Assembly (NCBI RefSeq): GCF_020379485.1
Contig: NW_026014728.1
Location: 1 to 64,000, forward strand
DNA length: 64,000 nt
Direction of reading: 5' to 3'
Source of the DNA: Brassica napus
Taxonomy: Eukaryota; Streptophyta; Magnoliopsida; Brassicales; Brassicaceae
Position numbers and translations under genes: made by a program. The number at the start of each line of letters is the position of its first letter. Position 1 is the stretch's first letter. Below the pieces are notes generated by a model. That model saw only the letters and a list, made by a program, of their open reading frames with translations, was not told where the DNA came from and did not search any database. Shown here in pieces: positions 1 to 11,566 of the stretch.

Positions 1-514
1 AATTTAGAAACCACACGACATCACTCTTGCGATGTAATTTTTTTGTCACACATTCTATAGTTTTGGTCGAATAATATATATAAATATTTATAATTTTAAC
101 AAAATCCAAAAAGTATCAAAACTTAAATTTTTAATAAAATAAATTTAGATAGTTTTTAACGTTAGGATATTCATATTAGTACTGAACAGTTATGAACTTT
201 CGGCTAGAGAAATTTTGCATCCATTTAAGAATTGAGAGACGTAGTATAATTTCCTTCTGGCTCCTTTCTGTTCTGATCAAATTGTTTTTAATTTTGAGGC
301 CCGTTAAATATCTGCTTTTTTATGGTTCGGTTTAAATATTTTTTCCCAAAATTTTAGAATAGAGATGAAAACTCAAAAAAAAATTATTTATTTTACATTA
401 AGTTAGTCTTAACATAAAACCAAATATCTATTATATTATTTAGAAATTAAATATATTTTTTTGAAACACTAAGAAACAAATATGTTTAAAACTAATAGTA
501 TCGTTCACATGCTG
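1..514. repeat. Left flank with dispersed inverted repeat
   Basis: No gene seen. About positions 146-496 are the reverse complement of about 53570-53935, with scattered substitutions and small indels. Similarity fades on both sides. The sequence is AT-rich without coding potential, and I cannot name the element family. The short string TAGTATCGTTCA occurs here near 497 and again near 546, inside the duplicated P450 segment. Confidence 0.7.
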
Positions 515-651
515 ATAAAACACTGAACTTTATTATTTCTTGATATAGTATCGTTCAAACATCAATTATTACATAACGCAACAATATCTATAAGAACCTT
601 ACGTTCCTTACTAATGATCTTGCCATGCTGTCAAGCCTTTTAGACTCCACA

Positions 652-2261
652 TCAGTAACGTCGGAGGGGTACAAGTTGAAGAGGTAGTTTCTTGATAATG
701 GTGAGATTGCCAAATTCTTCCATGTCAATTTCTCCAATTTCCATCCCATTTGGCAATCCCCAGTCGAAGAAGTAAAGCAAATTCATCAAACCTAGTTCCA
801 CAGTAGCAACCGCCATTGACATCGCGGGACACATCCTTCGACCAGAACCAAAAGGTAATAGGTCAAAATGTTGTCCTCTGAAATCTACAGAACTATTAGT
901 AAACCGTTCAGGGATGAAATCTTCAGGGTCGGTCCAACGCTTGGGGTCACGTCCGATTGTCCATACATTAATTTGGATTTGCGTTCTCGGGGGAATATCG
1001 TAGCCTTTGATCTTGATGTGAGACATTGTTTCCCTTGGGACGATAAATGGAACTGGTGGATGCAATCTGAATGTTTCCTTGATTATGAGCTTTAAGTAAT
1101 CAACTTTGTATAGATCATCTTCAGTTATTCTTTCCCTTTTGGCCCCAAGGATGGTTCGAATATTTTCCTGAGCTTTCTTCATCACTCTAGGGTTTCTAAC
1201 AAGTTCTGTCATCGCCCAAATCATTATTATAGAGCTTGTATCTATCCCGCCAAGAAACACATTCTGAAGATCACATAACAAACATTAAAATCTAATTCTA
1301 TATAGTTGTGGTTTAATATAAGATGTGAAACAAAACCATGATTTGATGGGCTTCTTACCATGAGGATTGCCTTGAGATTATCCATATTGAGTTTGAAAGA
1401 ATCTGCATTTTCGGGTTTATCGATCATATCCAACATCAAGGAAACGATATCCAGATTTTTCCTTCCTTCTGGCTTCAAGTGATCATCAATCACATGCTGA
1501 TAAAAAGCATCAAGCTCTTTAAAGATTTTGTTGATCTTCTTGTGTCGTTGAAACAGCAAGTCTACGAATCTTCCGACTCCGCCCTGGAAGATGTCAGAGA
1601 AAGTGAAAGTCCCTAGAGCTTCCACTGCGTCCGTAACAAGCGTTTTGATCCTTTCTTGATCAATAATGAAGCCGCTCTCGTGGAAGTTCTGTCCTAAAGC
1701 TACTCTACCGATGATGCTTGCGGTGAGGGAGAAGAAGGTTTTGCTTAAATCCACGGAAGATTGTTTCAAGCAAGATTCCGTCAGATTCTTTACCACGAAG
1801 TCGACCTCTTCCTCTCTAATGTACCTAAAAGATTGAACCTTCTTAAGGCTAAAAAGCTCAATAACCGCGATTTTTCGCATTTCCCGCCAATAAGCACCGT
1901 ATGGAGAAAAGGAGATGTCTTTAAAGCCGTAAGAGAGTTTTCTTGTCCCGAACGTCTTTGGTCGGCTGCAACATTCCAAGTCATGAGTTCTTAGAACCGC
2001 TTCAGCTGCTTCACTGGATGAGATCACAACCACCGGAACAAAGCCAAGTCGAAGAAGCATCACCGGTCCATATTTGATTGATAGCTTATGAAAACATCTG
2101 TGAGGCAACCCTGCAACATGATGCAAGTTTCCAATGAGAGGAAGACTTGAGGGGCTAGGAGGAAGATTGAGTTTTGAGTTTTGTAACTTCTTAAGAAAGA
2201 TTGATGATACAAGAGTAAGAAGCAAAACCAAAAACAAAGAGAGCAAGATCGCCATTTTCAA
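652..2261 (-). CDS. Cytochrome P450, CYP71B-like
   Basis: Two exons: 2261-1359 and 1263-652, joined in phase 0 across a 95 bp GT/AG intron, giving 504 residues, the usual CYP71 length. Visible in order: an N-terminal membrane anchor (about residues 3-23), the proline-rich hinge (34-41), an I-helix GGIDTS (306-311), the K-helix ExxR (364-367), PERF (419-422) and the haem loop FGSGRRMC with Cys446 as thiolate ligand. These indicate an ER-bound haem monooxygenase using NADPH-P450 reductase. The CYP71B assignment rests on overall resemblance. CYP71 enzymes act in specialised metabolism, and the substrate cannot be read from sequence. A TATA box lies about 60 bp upstream. No lesion is seen. Copia-1 is inserted about 350 bp upstream of the start codon. 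Confidence 0.93.
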
Positions 2262-2320
2262 ATTTTCTCTTTTTAAGCTATGTTTCTTGAGAGGTGAGTG
2301 TACAATTCCAAAGAGACTTG

Positions 2321-2330
2321 TATATATAGT
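2321..2330 (-). promoter_or_regulatory. TATA box of the P450 gene
   Basis: On the minus strand the sequence reads ACTATATATA, about 60 bp upstream of the ATG at 2261. That leaves room for a 5' UTR of about 30 bp. The same box lies at 59482-59491 in the second copy. Confidence 0.6.
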
Positions 2331-2610
2331 GAAGGGCTCGATAGATGACTTTCCCGATACGTTACCTCTCCTGAATTAAGTTGTTGAAAATTGTGTTACA
2401 AAGTTGTTACATTTGAGGATAAAATCTTCTTCGGAATTATAAGTGTGACAAAATTAAGTCTAATAGGCTTGTGGTCCAACACTCCAATAGTTACGTATTC
2501 TGATAGACTTCTGTTAGATCGATTGATTGTATGTCATGGCACTGGTATATTGAACTATTAGTTACCTACGAGGCATGGCTTCTTTTGTTCGATTATTAAA
2601 AATCCAATCA

Positions 2611-2750
2611 TATTAGGAGTCATGTTAAGATAATGACATATTTCCATTATTCCTTTAGGATAATTACCATATGTTTTCCTATGTTGATGCGTATATATAC
2701 GATGTAACGTTTAACCTAAGTCAATAAGAAAGTCGAGCTTACATCATTCT
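2611..2750 (+). repeat. Copia-1 5' LTR (3'-truncated by 3 bp)
   Basis: It begins TATTAGGAGTCATG, as does the 3' LTR, and ends in CATTCT where the full LTR continues ACA. The next base belongs to integrase coding sequence. The one-difference match to 16464-16603 shows that the element inserted recently. Confidence 0.93.
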
Positions 2751-5700
2751 GAATGGTGTCATCCATCAGACCTCGTGTGTTGGAACACCTCAACAAAATG
2801 GACGTGTCGAAAGGAAGCACAGACATATTTTGAATGTATCGCGATCCTTGTTATTTCAAGCTGGATTACCAGTTAAGTTTTGGGGTGAAGCGGTCATGAC
2901 TGCAGCACATGTTTTTTTTTTTGAAACACATACTTTCATTCATTCAATGCTCTAAACATTGCTTGGTGAGGCCATTAAGGCTAGCTCAGCAGACAAAACC
3001 TGCTTAGCCAAAGAGTCTGCATCTCTGTTTCTCTCGCGAGAGATCCAGGTAAAGGAAACAAAATCAAAAGATAAAGCAACGGCTTCAATATCAGCTACAA
3101 TGCCGTAGAGTTCGGCCAGCGGGTGGTCGAAGGTTAAAGCCTTGATGAGTTGTGCGCAATCAGACTCGCAGCGAATCTTTGTGAGACCAAGGTCTCTGCA
3201 ATTCTCCACTGCTTCTTGTAACGCCAGTCCTTCAGCTATAAGCGGAGAGCCTACAAAACGCATCGGCGAGGAGAAAGAGGATACTCTGTTTTGTGTCTTA
3301 ATAGTCCAGCCAAGCCCTGCAATTTTGTTAGTTTCATTCCAAGCCGCATCCGATCGTACCAGTACACAATTATCCTGCGGAATTACTCTAACAGGTTGAC
3401 TACGTCGCGGTACAGGGGCTAGCCCTTGACTGGAGTTCCACCTCCAACGAAAGTTCTTCAAAACCGGTCGCCATACGAGTTGTTACACGGGACCAAACCA
3501 CTATACGAGAAGCTGCGAGTCTTCGGTAGCCTATGCTACACACACCTTCGCTCTAGAGATAAAGATAAATTTGGTCCTCGCAGTCGGCGTTGCATTTTCG
3601 TCGGGTATCCATTCGCACAAAAAGGCTGGAAAGTCTTCGACCTTGACAAAGAAGAGTTCTTGATCAGCCGTGATGTCGTGTTTCATGAAGATGAGTTCCC
3701 TTTTATCACTGGCTCGAAGAACTCTATGGAACACAAATCACCTATCAGTCCTGCAGTTGAATCACCAGACGATGATTGGGAGCTAGAACCAATCACCGGT
3801 TCCAATGACAGGGGGAGTTCTGAAATTGCCGCTCCTGCAGTTGAATCACCAGTAGCTGACAATAATGAGACTTCTACTACAGTGCCTACTCCAGTCTTGT
3901 CTTCCGCTGACACTCAAGTCTCGGTCCCTGATCTTATGGCTTCGGAAGATCATTCTGAAATCATTTACCCTGTTACCGTTGTCACAGATCCAGTCGTTAC
4001 AGATAATCAGTCTGAACCCATTTCTCAGCCACAGACTACTCTAGAACTGCTTGGTCGTGGCCAGCGAGCTAAAGCACCTCCAGCCAAACTAAAGGACTAC
4101 ATCGCTTACACTACCGTCTGTCTTCGAAATACCCCACTCGCTCAACAAAGTACCGCTATGCAGTCCTCGGAAACAGTCTCAGGTAAAACACCGTATCCTT
4201 TCGTGGAATATCTCACTGATGTTCGTTTTTCTCCGTCGCATCAAGCTTTTGTTGCAGCAGTCACTGCGGGTGATGAACCCAAACGATTTGCTGTTGCCAT
4301 GAAAGACAAAGTTTGGCGTGATGCAGTCACCAATGAAGTCGTGGCCCTTGAGGATCAAGAGACATGGGATATTACAGATCTTCCTCCAGGAAAAGTTGCT
4401 ATTGGATGTCAATGGATTTTCAAAATCAAATATAATGCAGATGGAACAGTTGAGAGACACAAAGCAAGACTTGTTGTTTTAGGTAACAAACAAATCGAAG
4501 GCGAAGATTTTAAAGAAACATTCGCACCAGTGGTTAAGATGACCACGTTTCGCAGCCTTCTTCGTATTGTTGCAGCTAAGATGTGGAAAATTCATCAAAT
4601 GGATGTTCACAACGCTTTTCTTCATGGAGATCTTGAAGAAGAAGTGTATATGAAGCTTCCGCCAGGGTTCACTAACTCTGATCCAAACAAAGTGTGTCGC
4701 CTACCCAACTCACTGTATGGCCTTCGTCAAGCACCTCGCTGCTGGTTCGCAAAGTTGTCTCAGGCACTCATCAAGTTTGGTTTTACACAATCCTACTCCG
4801 ACTACTCTTTGTTCTCATACACCAAAGATGACTGTGAGATCAAAGTATTAGTCTATGTTGACGATCTTGTCATAGCGAGTAATGATCTTCCAAGATTAAT
4901 CATGTTCAAAGCTTACTTAAGCCAATGCTTTCGTATGAAGGATTTGGGAAAGTTGAAATATTTTCTAGGAATTTAAGTTGCTCGGTCAGAAGATGGAATT
5001 TTTGTGTCACAGCGCAAGTATATCCTTGATATTGTGGCCGAAACAGGACTATTGGGTTGCAAGCCTGCACTCACGCCCATGGAACAAAACCACCAGCTCG
5101 CCGCTGATGATGGACCGTTGTTTGCTGACCCAAGTCAGTATCGTCGGTTAGTTGGGAGACTGGTTTACTTATCCATCTCTAGACCTGAGTTATGTTACTC
5201 GATTCACTTGCTGTCCCAGTTTATGCAGAAACCGCTTCAAGCACATTGGGACGCAGCTTTACGAGTTGTTCGTTTTCTTAAAGGATCACCCGATCAGGGT
5301 ATTCTTCTTTGCGCCGATGCCAACCTAGAGTTATCTGTTTATTGTGACGCAGACTGGTCCTCTTGTCCTACTTCTCGCCGGTCTTTAAGCTCCTGCGTGG
5401 TAATGCTTGGTGGATCACCAATCTCATGGAAAACCAAAAAGCAAGATACAGTTTCACACTCATCAGCAGAGGCCGAATATCGTTCAATGGCATCTGCTAA
5501 TCACGAGCTCAAATGGATCGTACCACTTCTCACAGACCTCGGTGTCACAGTACCTCAACCGGTTCCATTCTACTGTGACAGTCAAGCCACGATTCACGTA
5601 GCGTCAAATCCAGTTTTTCATGAAAGAACTAAACATATAGAGCGTGATTGTCACAGTGTACGTGACGCAGTTAAAGCTGGACTCATCTCTATGTGTCATG

Positions 5701-5772
5701 TTCGAACTAAGGATCAACTAGCTGATATCTTGACCAAAGCCTTGGGACGTCCACAGTTTGAGTTCCTATTGT
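2751..5772 (+). pseudogene. Copia-1 pol pseudogene (integrase fragment, RT, RNase H)
   Basis: 2751-2910 encodes the end of a Copia integrase core, and a LINE insertion interrupts it. From about 3430 the frame resumes with the integrase tail, then reverse transcriptase with its YVDD active site, then RNase H with the DSQA and TKHI motifs. One in-frame TAA at 4974-4976 replaces a codon that is GAA (Glu) at the equivalent place in Copia-2. After 5772 the frame is interrupted by the CACTA element. The last codons and the natural TGA are at 16419-16456, directly in phase once the CACTA and one copy of its TSD are ignored. Gag and protease are absent. This is a dead copy. Confidence 0.93.
2911..3425 (-). 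mobile_element. 5'-truncated LINE fragment with RNase H domain and poly(A) tail
   Basis: On the minus strand an open frame (from about 3425 down to 2952) encodes a plant RVT_3-type RNase H domain. Visible acidic residues are SDAAW, AEG, ESD and RDAD. Its stop is followed by about 30 bp and then a run of 11 A residues (T at 2912-2922), as expected for the 3' end of a non-LTR retrotransposon. Only the last half kilobase was integrated. It interrupts Copia-1 integrase, and some target sequence appears to have been lost. I could not identify a clean TSD, and the right edge is uncertain by about 10 bp. Confidence 0.8.
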
Positions 5773-6120
5773 CACTACAAGAAAACAGCGATATTCTGAC
5801 GGACATTCCGACGGAAAATGAAATCCTCGGAATATACCGAGGAATTTCCGAGGAAATTCCGAGGAAACACAAAATTGGGTTTCCTCGGAATTTCCTCGGA
5901 ATATACCGACGGAATTCCGAGGAAACTACAGTCCGTCGGAATATTCCGAGGAAATTCCGAGGAAAACTCTGTTCCTCGGAAAAAACCGATGAATTCCGAG
6001 GAAATATTATAGCCGTTGGAGAGCCGTTGGGGGATTTTACAAAATTCCGAGGAAATTCCGACGAACTAGTTTTGTCCGTCGGAATTCCGTCGGAATTTCC
6101 TCGGTATGTCGGCAGGATTT
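5773..6120 (+). promoter_or_regulatory. CACTA left terminal and subterminal motif array
   Basis: It opens with the CACTA terminal inverted repeat. It is followed by about 15 copies, in both orientations, of two related motifs, TTCCGAGGAAATTCCGA and TCCGACGGAATTCCG, many of them joined into palindromes. In En/Spm elements such subterminal repeats bind the element's own protein. The array ends a few bases before the tnp2 TATA box, so it probably also acts as promoter. The palindromic motif carries no stop, so the Copia frame happens to run on to 6122. Confidence 0.85.
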
Positions 6121-6124
6121 AAAC

Positions 6125-6132
6125 TATAAATA
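6125..6132 (+). promoter_or_regulatory. TATA box of tnp2
   Basis: TATAAATA lies 86 bp upstream of the tnp2 ATG at 6218, immediately after the subterminal motif array. A CT-rich leader follows, typical of a plant 5' UTR. Confidence 0.7.
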
Positions 6133-6217
6133 CAAGCACTCCTCTTCCTCTTCATTCACTTCATATCTTCATCCTCCCTCTTACTCTATTTACACACGAA
6201 TTTGATTCATAAAAAAT

Positions 6218-9200
6218 ATGTCTTCTTCAAATTATTTTCGTTCTTGGATCGATCGACCTCATTTGGATCCGAACACGAGATTGCTTACGGAAGAATACCA
6301 ACGAGGTATAACTGAATTCATGGGGTTAGTTCACCGACAACCGGAAGCAAAAACAGGTATGTTAAGATGTCCTTGCTCTAATTGTAAAAATAGAAAGGTT
6401 ATTAAAGAGTGGGATGTTTGGACTCATCTATATTTGAGTGGGTTTACACGAAGTTACAAAATTTGGTATCATCATGGGGAAACTGATTATGAACATGGTA
6501 GTACTAGTGAACCTCAGCCAGCGGTTAGATTAGAAGAACCAATTAGAACGGATGTAGATTATGGTGTAGGTACTGAGCAGATGGTAAATGATCATTTTAG
6601 AGGGGAAGATTTACCCAATGCAGAAGCTAGGAGATTTTATGATATGTTGGATGCTGGAAAGCAACCATTGTACGAAGGTTGCAGAGATGGTCATTCAGCT
6701 TTATCATCTGCTACAAGATTGATGGGCATTAAAACAGATTATAATTTGGCTGAAGACTGTGTGGATGCGATTGCTGATTTTGTAAAAGGTATTCTACCCG
6801 AGGATAATGTAGCTCCTGGTTCATACTACGAGGTTCAGAAACTCGTAGCTGGTCTTGGTTTATCGTATCAGGTAATAGATGTATGCAGCGACAACTGCAT
6901 GATTTATTGGAGGGTGGATGAACAGCGGGTTACATGCAAATTTTGTGGAAAGCCTCGTTATAAAGATACAATTGGAAGAGTTCCAGTGCCATATAAAAGG
7001 ATGTGGTATTTACCTTTGACGGAAAGGTTGCAGAGGTTGTATCTGTCTGAACGCACAGCGCAACCAATGAGATGGCATGCGGAGCACTCAACAGATGGTG
7101 AGATCAGACATCCTTCAGATGCAAAAGCGTGGAAGCATTTCCAATCAAAGTATCCCGACTTTGCGTATGAGAGAAGAAATGTCTACCTTGGATTATGTAC
7201 TGATGGTTTCAGTCCGTTTGGCAAGAGTGGAAGACAGTATTCTCTATGGCCCGTCATTCTTACACCATACAACCTCCCCCCAAACTTGTGCTTGCGACGA
7301 GAGTTTTTGTTTCTCTCGATTCTCGTTCCCGGACCAGAGCATCCTAAGAGATCACTTGATGTGTTTCTTCAGCCACTAATATATGAGTTGCAACAACTAT
7401 GGGCTCAAGGTGCTGAAACATACGATGTTTCGTGTAAAGAAAACTTTCAAATGCGGGCAGTACTAATGTGGACAATAAGTGATTTTCCAGCATATGGTAT
7501 GTTGTCTGGATGGACAACGCATGGAAGGCTATCATGTCCATATTGTCAAGATAACACTGATGCTTTCCAACTAAAGCACGGAAGGAAAACGTGTTGGTTT
7601 GACTGTCACAGGAGATTCCTACCACCTGATCATCCATATCGTAGGAGTAGGAATTTGTTTACGAAGAACAAGAGGGTGTTTGACAGTCCACCTCCGGAAA
7701 TTTGTGGGAAAGATTTGAAGATACAACTAAGAGATTTTGGTGCAGAAAGGACGCCAGAAGTCGGTGGACATGAGCGTTTTCCGGTAGATGCTGTTGGAGA
7801 ACTACATAACTGGCACAAAAAAAGTATTTTCTGGGATCTGCCATACTGGGAGGATCATCTGCTAAGGCATAATTTAGATGTCATGCATATTGAGAAGAAC
7901 TTTTTTGACAATCTCATGAACACGATCCTTAATGTTCAAGGTAAAACAAAGGATAATTTGAAGTCAAGACTGGATTTAGTCGATATATGTGCTCGTTCAG
8001 AACTTCATGTTGATGAGAATGGTAGGGCTCCTTTTCCCATATACCGACTTGATGCAGCGGGAAAAGATGCGTTCTTTGATTGGATTTCAAACGATGTGGA
8101 ATTTCCAGACGGTTACGCATCAAATTTGCGTAACTGTATCGACAGAAAGGAAGGAAAGTTTACTGGCTTGAAAAGCCACGATTGCCATGTAATGATGCAG
8201 CGCCTCCTTCCGTTCGCCTTCAAGGAAATATTACCACGAAATGTTCATGAAGCAATTGCAGGGATAAGTGGTTTCTTCCGCGATTTATGCACGAGATCAG
8301 TGACTCTTGAAGGTATTGAAAATTTGAAGACTAACATAGCCGTGATTCAGTGCAACCTTGAGAAGATATTTCCTCCCTCATTTTTTGATGTTATGGAGCA
8401 TCTTGTTATTCACCTGGCAAGAGAATTGGAACTTGGTGGTCCTGTGCAGTATAGATGGATGTATCTGTATGAGCGGTATATGTTCCATTTGAAGAAGATG
8501 GTGAAAAATTTAAGTAGGGTGGAAGGTTCTATAGTCGCACAGATGATCAATGAAGAAACTTCAAACTTTGCCGAGTACTACTTTCCAGCAGAAGTTCAGA
8601 CCAAAAACAGAAGACCTGCTCGGCATGATGATAGAGGCGAACGGGCAACATATCATGTTACGGTTCCAGACATTTTCACAGACGTTGGACGACTTAGCGG
8701 AAAACCAAAGGACCGTCGACTTACTGAGCAGGAGCGCAGTCATTTGCAAACATATTTGCTCACCAACTGCGAAGACGTTCTTCAATATGAGAGGTAAATA
8801 AATGAGCTTACAAATTTTTATTTTAACAAGTTGAAATTTAAATCTTAATTAATTACATTATTGTCATCATATACAGGATTTTCATGGCAGAAAAGCGGTT
8901 CGAGTATAGATACGCCACAGAGGACGAACTAGAAGAAATGAAGCAGAGAGAATTTACTGGATGGATGTTTACTTATGTGAGTGCTTTAAACAAATTAAAA
9001 TATATTTTATCACATATTTATACTAATTCACATTTATTGATATAATATATATATATATGTGCTATTAATAGGTGTCTGCTGGTTTGGCCAGAGGTGAAAC
9101 ATTTGACGATTGGATACGTGAGATGGTCGTTGGACCAAACTTTGTTGTGAAGTCATATCCGAGATTTTGTACTCGAGGATATGCATTCACAACTCAGAAG

Positions 9201-9837
9201 AGGAGACGTTCGAGTACGACTTATGATGCTGGCGTTTGTTCTGCATCAGGAGATGATGTATACTACGGACACATACATGAGATTTTGGAAATCAAGTATT
9301 TGGGCATGGTTGGATTGCGCTGTACTGTTTTCTATTGTGATTGGCACGACAACACCCCAGATCGAGGTGTGAGAACAGATGCATTTGGTGTTACATCAGT
9401 AAATTCGAGGCGAAAGCTGCAATATTATGATCCTTTCATTCTTGCTTCCCAGGCCGATCAGGTAATTAAATGTTAATTATTCAGAATGATTCATCATCAT
9501 GTGTATTAATTTATAATTTTTCTAAATGTTACAGGTTTGTTATATCAAGTACCCCCGGGTAAGGAACAGAGATGATCCATGGGTTACTGTTACAAGACTC
9601 AACCCGAGAGGCCGAGTTCAGGGAAGTTCTGAGCTGGAAGACCCACTACAACCAAGCACATCCGGCAACTGTAGTGCAGCAGAAGATTTAGCTGGAGTTG
9701 GCCTTGTAGTCGATTTAACCGACTTTGGAGAGGAAGCCGTCGTTCACGTAGAGGATGAACCAGTAATTGGAGAGTTTCACCAAGATCCAGATTCAGATTC
9801 ATCTGGTGATGATGACTCGGAAACAGACTACCATTGA
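6218..9837 (+). CDS. tnp2: CACTA transposase, TNP2 type
   Basis: Four exons by splice consensus and frame: 6218-8793, 8877-8976, 9072-9461, 9535-9837, together 1,122 residues with no stop or frameshift. The N-terminus (residues 1-80) is a transposase-associated domain with a Cys cluster (CPCSNCKNRK at 51-60). The middle (about 280-490) is the tnp2 core with LCTDGFSPF and the acidic stretch ISDFPAYGM. Then come DUF4218-like (about 690-800) and DUF4216-like (about 960-1050) regions and an acidic, Asp/Ser-rich tail. TNP2 proteins recognise CACTA ends and carry out excision and insertion, usually with a second element protein, for which the gene at 13614 is the candidate. A truncated second copy begins at 63379. 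Confidence 0.93.
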
Positions 9838-10117
9838 ACTTTTTTTTTTTTTTTTTAAGAAATACCGAGGAAATTCCGAGGAACACTTGATATAACCTCT
9901 TTCCTCGGATAATAGTTATTTGGTTTATCTAGCAAGGCAAAGCTGAATACGAATTAAAAGCTACACAAAACACAACCAAATAAAACAAAGAAACCATGTA
10001 AAAGAAATACGAACTCATAATTAAGAAACCTAAAAAAAAACTCAGTTCAAAATTAACAGAAAATAAGACCATAAAACGTTAGAATAGAAAAGAAAATAAA
10101 ATAGCCGGTGATAGCTC
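9838..10117. other. Spacer between convergent CACTA genes
   Basis: No gene. It begins with a T-run after the tnp2 stop, then one pair of CCGAGGAA motifs (9865-9885), then A-rich sequence. It separates the ends of two convergent genes and probably holds both 3' UTRs. Confidence 0.6.
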
Positions 10118-11566
10118 CTACTCCTCGTCTCCTGCTCCAGATGTTCCTGCATCGTTGGGTCTCTTGGACCTCTTTCTTACCCTGTGTGTACCACTCGAAC
10201 CCGAACCAGAGCTGGATGGAGAGTTGTCCCGATGAACTACATCATCCTTTTGGCAACGACACGGCCTGATACGTGAAATGGCAGCCCAGATCTTGTGTAG
10301 CATGTCGTTGTTTGTCTTTATGCTCTGATCTCTCCAATGTTGTTGCTGGCGCGAAGTGGCGTTCGGTGGAAGCTCTTGCAGCTTGTACTGGCTGGAGTCT
10401 GATGGGAGTAGCTGATGGGGTTGTGAATCATCTGGAATGGCTTGTGCAGCCTCATCTTGTCCTTCTTCATCAACCACGCCCTTGCCTTTGGTCTGATATT
10501 TTGGCGTGAAGAAGGATGGCTTGTCTACTAGTGCGGTAGCAGGGGGTAGAAACTCAACTGCAGCCTCTGAAAGTAGAGCAGTCAGGCCGATCTGAGGCAG
10601 GTGGCAGTAGAGTGTTTTCTTCGCTCGGTCCTGGAATACGTAGACGTAAGGACCATCCCGATCGATCCTCGAGTGGGGACCAGCTATGAACTCCTTACTT
10701 ACTAGAGAAATGACATCCAGGTAGTTCCAAGCAATGTTGTTCGATCTGTCCAGTGCTACCTGGTGGTTCTCACAGTCTACACCCACATGTCTAAGGATCC
10801 GAGTAATCACTGCACCAAATCCACATGCATTGCTCTTGGATTTGGTTACTTTCCCCTTGTATCCTGCTAAGTTTGCGGCCAGCACCGCTCCCATGTTGAA
10901 GGCAGTAGCAGGTGGGAATGTAGAGTTTCCAAATGCCGGTAGCAAATGCCTCACACCTTGGTACAGGAGGCACAACTCCCATTGCGTGACTGATGCGGCT
11001 GTGGTTGTCCCGTATAGCAATGAGCCAATGAGGCGTGTCGCATATCTCAGTACTGGGCTCCGGATAAGTGACTCCTTTGCCTGAGAAGATCTATAAACCC
11101 CTGTGCCAATCGTTTCCCAGAAGTTCAACAGCTCTGAAGTCCAATAAAGACCATATGTCCTCTCCCCCGCACTCAATCCAAATAGTCCGCAGAGGTCTGT
11201 GAAAGATACCTCATAGTATACTTTCTGCACTACGAATGCCAGAAAACCTTCCTGATGGCTATCATCGGGACGGGTGACGTATGCGGATGCTATGAACTGG
11301 CGTACCAACTCCGGATAAGTGGGTTCCTTGAGGTTGCATAGTTGGCCTAGACCCATGTTCTGGAACAGTCCTTCAATGTCTGCTTTGATTCCCAATATTG
11401 TCATCGTCTCAGGACATGCTAGTTGTGTAGCCGGAACGGCTACCTTCTTCATGTTGTTGTAGTGGGTGGTATCAGACTTATCCCACTTCTTTGGCCTTTG
11501 CTTCTCCAGCTGTGACGAACCCGCTTCTTGTGTGTTTTTCTTTGCTGATGTTTTCGTGCGCTTCAT
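10118..11566 (-). CDS. ATHILA ORF-1 family protein carried by the CACTA element
   Basis: One open frame of 482 residues, antisense to the transposase genes. It resembles the 495-residue protein at 38544-40031 over most of its length. Shared blocks include IRSPVLRYA (168-176), CGFGAVIT (248-255) and a similar linker with QSIKTNN near the C-terminus. This is the family called ATHILA ORF-1 or plant retrotransposon ORF-1, of unknown function, normally found downstream of pol in Athila elements. The N-terminus is basic (KRTKTSAKK) and the C-terminus has a Ser-rich stretch plus RVRKRSKRP, a possible nuclear signal. No signal peptide or membrane segment is seen. The 163 bp array begins about 500 bp upstream of the start codon. 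The frame is intact, so it may be expressed. Its role in a DNA transposon is unknown. Confidence 0.85.
   Translation of the reverse strand: MKRTKTSAKKNTQEAGSSQLEKQRPKKWDKSDTTHYNNMKKVAVPATQLACPETMTILGIKADIEGLFQNMGLGQLCNLKEPTYPELVRQFIASAYVTRPDDSHQEGFLAFVVQKVYYEVSFTDLCGLFGLSAGERTYGLYWTSELLNFWETIGTGVYRSSQAKESLIRSPVLRYATRLIGSLLYGTTTAASVTQWELCLLYQGVRHLLPAFGNSTFPPATAFNMGAVLAANLAGYKGKVTKSKSNACGFGAVITRILRHVGVDCENHQVALDRSNNIAWNYLDVISLVSKEFIAGPHSRIDRDGPYVYVFQDRAKKTLYCHLPQIGLTALLSEAAVEFLPPATALVDKPSFFTPKYQTKGKGVVDEEGQDEAAQAIPDDSQPHQLLPSDSSQYKLQELPPNATSRQQQHWRDQSIKTNNDMLHKIWAAISRIRPCRCQKDDVVHRDNSPSSSGSGSSGTHRVRKRSKRPNDAGTSGAGDEE

Larger units (their letters stand above)
515..6839 (+). repeat. Long direct repeat, copy 1 (start of a 57 kb tandem unit)
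   Basis: This segment recurs at 57676-64000 at a constant offset of 57,161. The only difference I noticed is A at 5333 against C at 62494, a Leu to Phe change in a dead Copia frame. Similarity starts abruptly at ATAAAACACTG in both copies. It covers the P450 gene, the left part of Copia-1 with its LINE fragment and premature stop, and the left end of the CACTA element. The copying event is therefore younger than all of those insertions. The right edge of the second copy lies beyond the window. Confidence 0.97.

Noticed and set aside
1242..1358. Extension of P450 exon 1 beyond 1359 as coding
   Set aside because: A consensus GTAAG donor follows ATG at 1359 and the read-through peptide is unlike any P450. 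The AG acceptor at 1264 joins phase 0 to the conserved I-helix.
5004..6122. A 372-codon open frame that runs from Copia RNase H into repeated IPRKFRG-like sequence
   Set aside because: The second half is translation of the CACTA subterminal repeats, which lack stops by composition. The true Copia frame continues after the CACTA at 16419.
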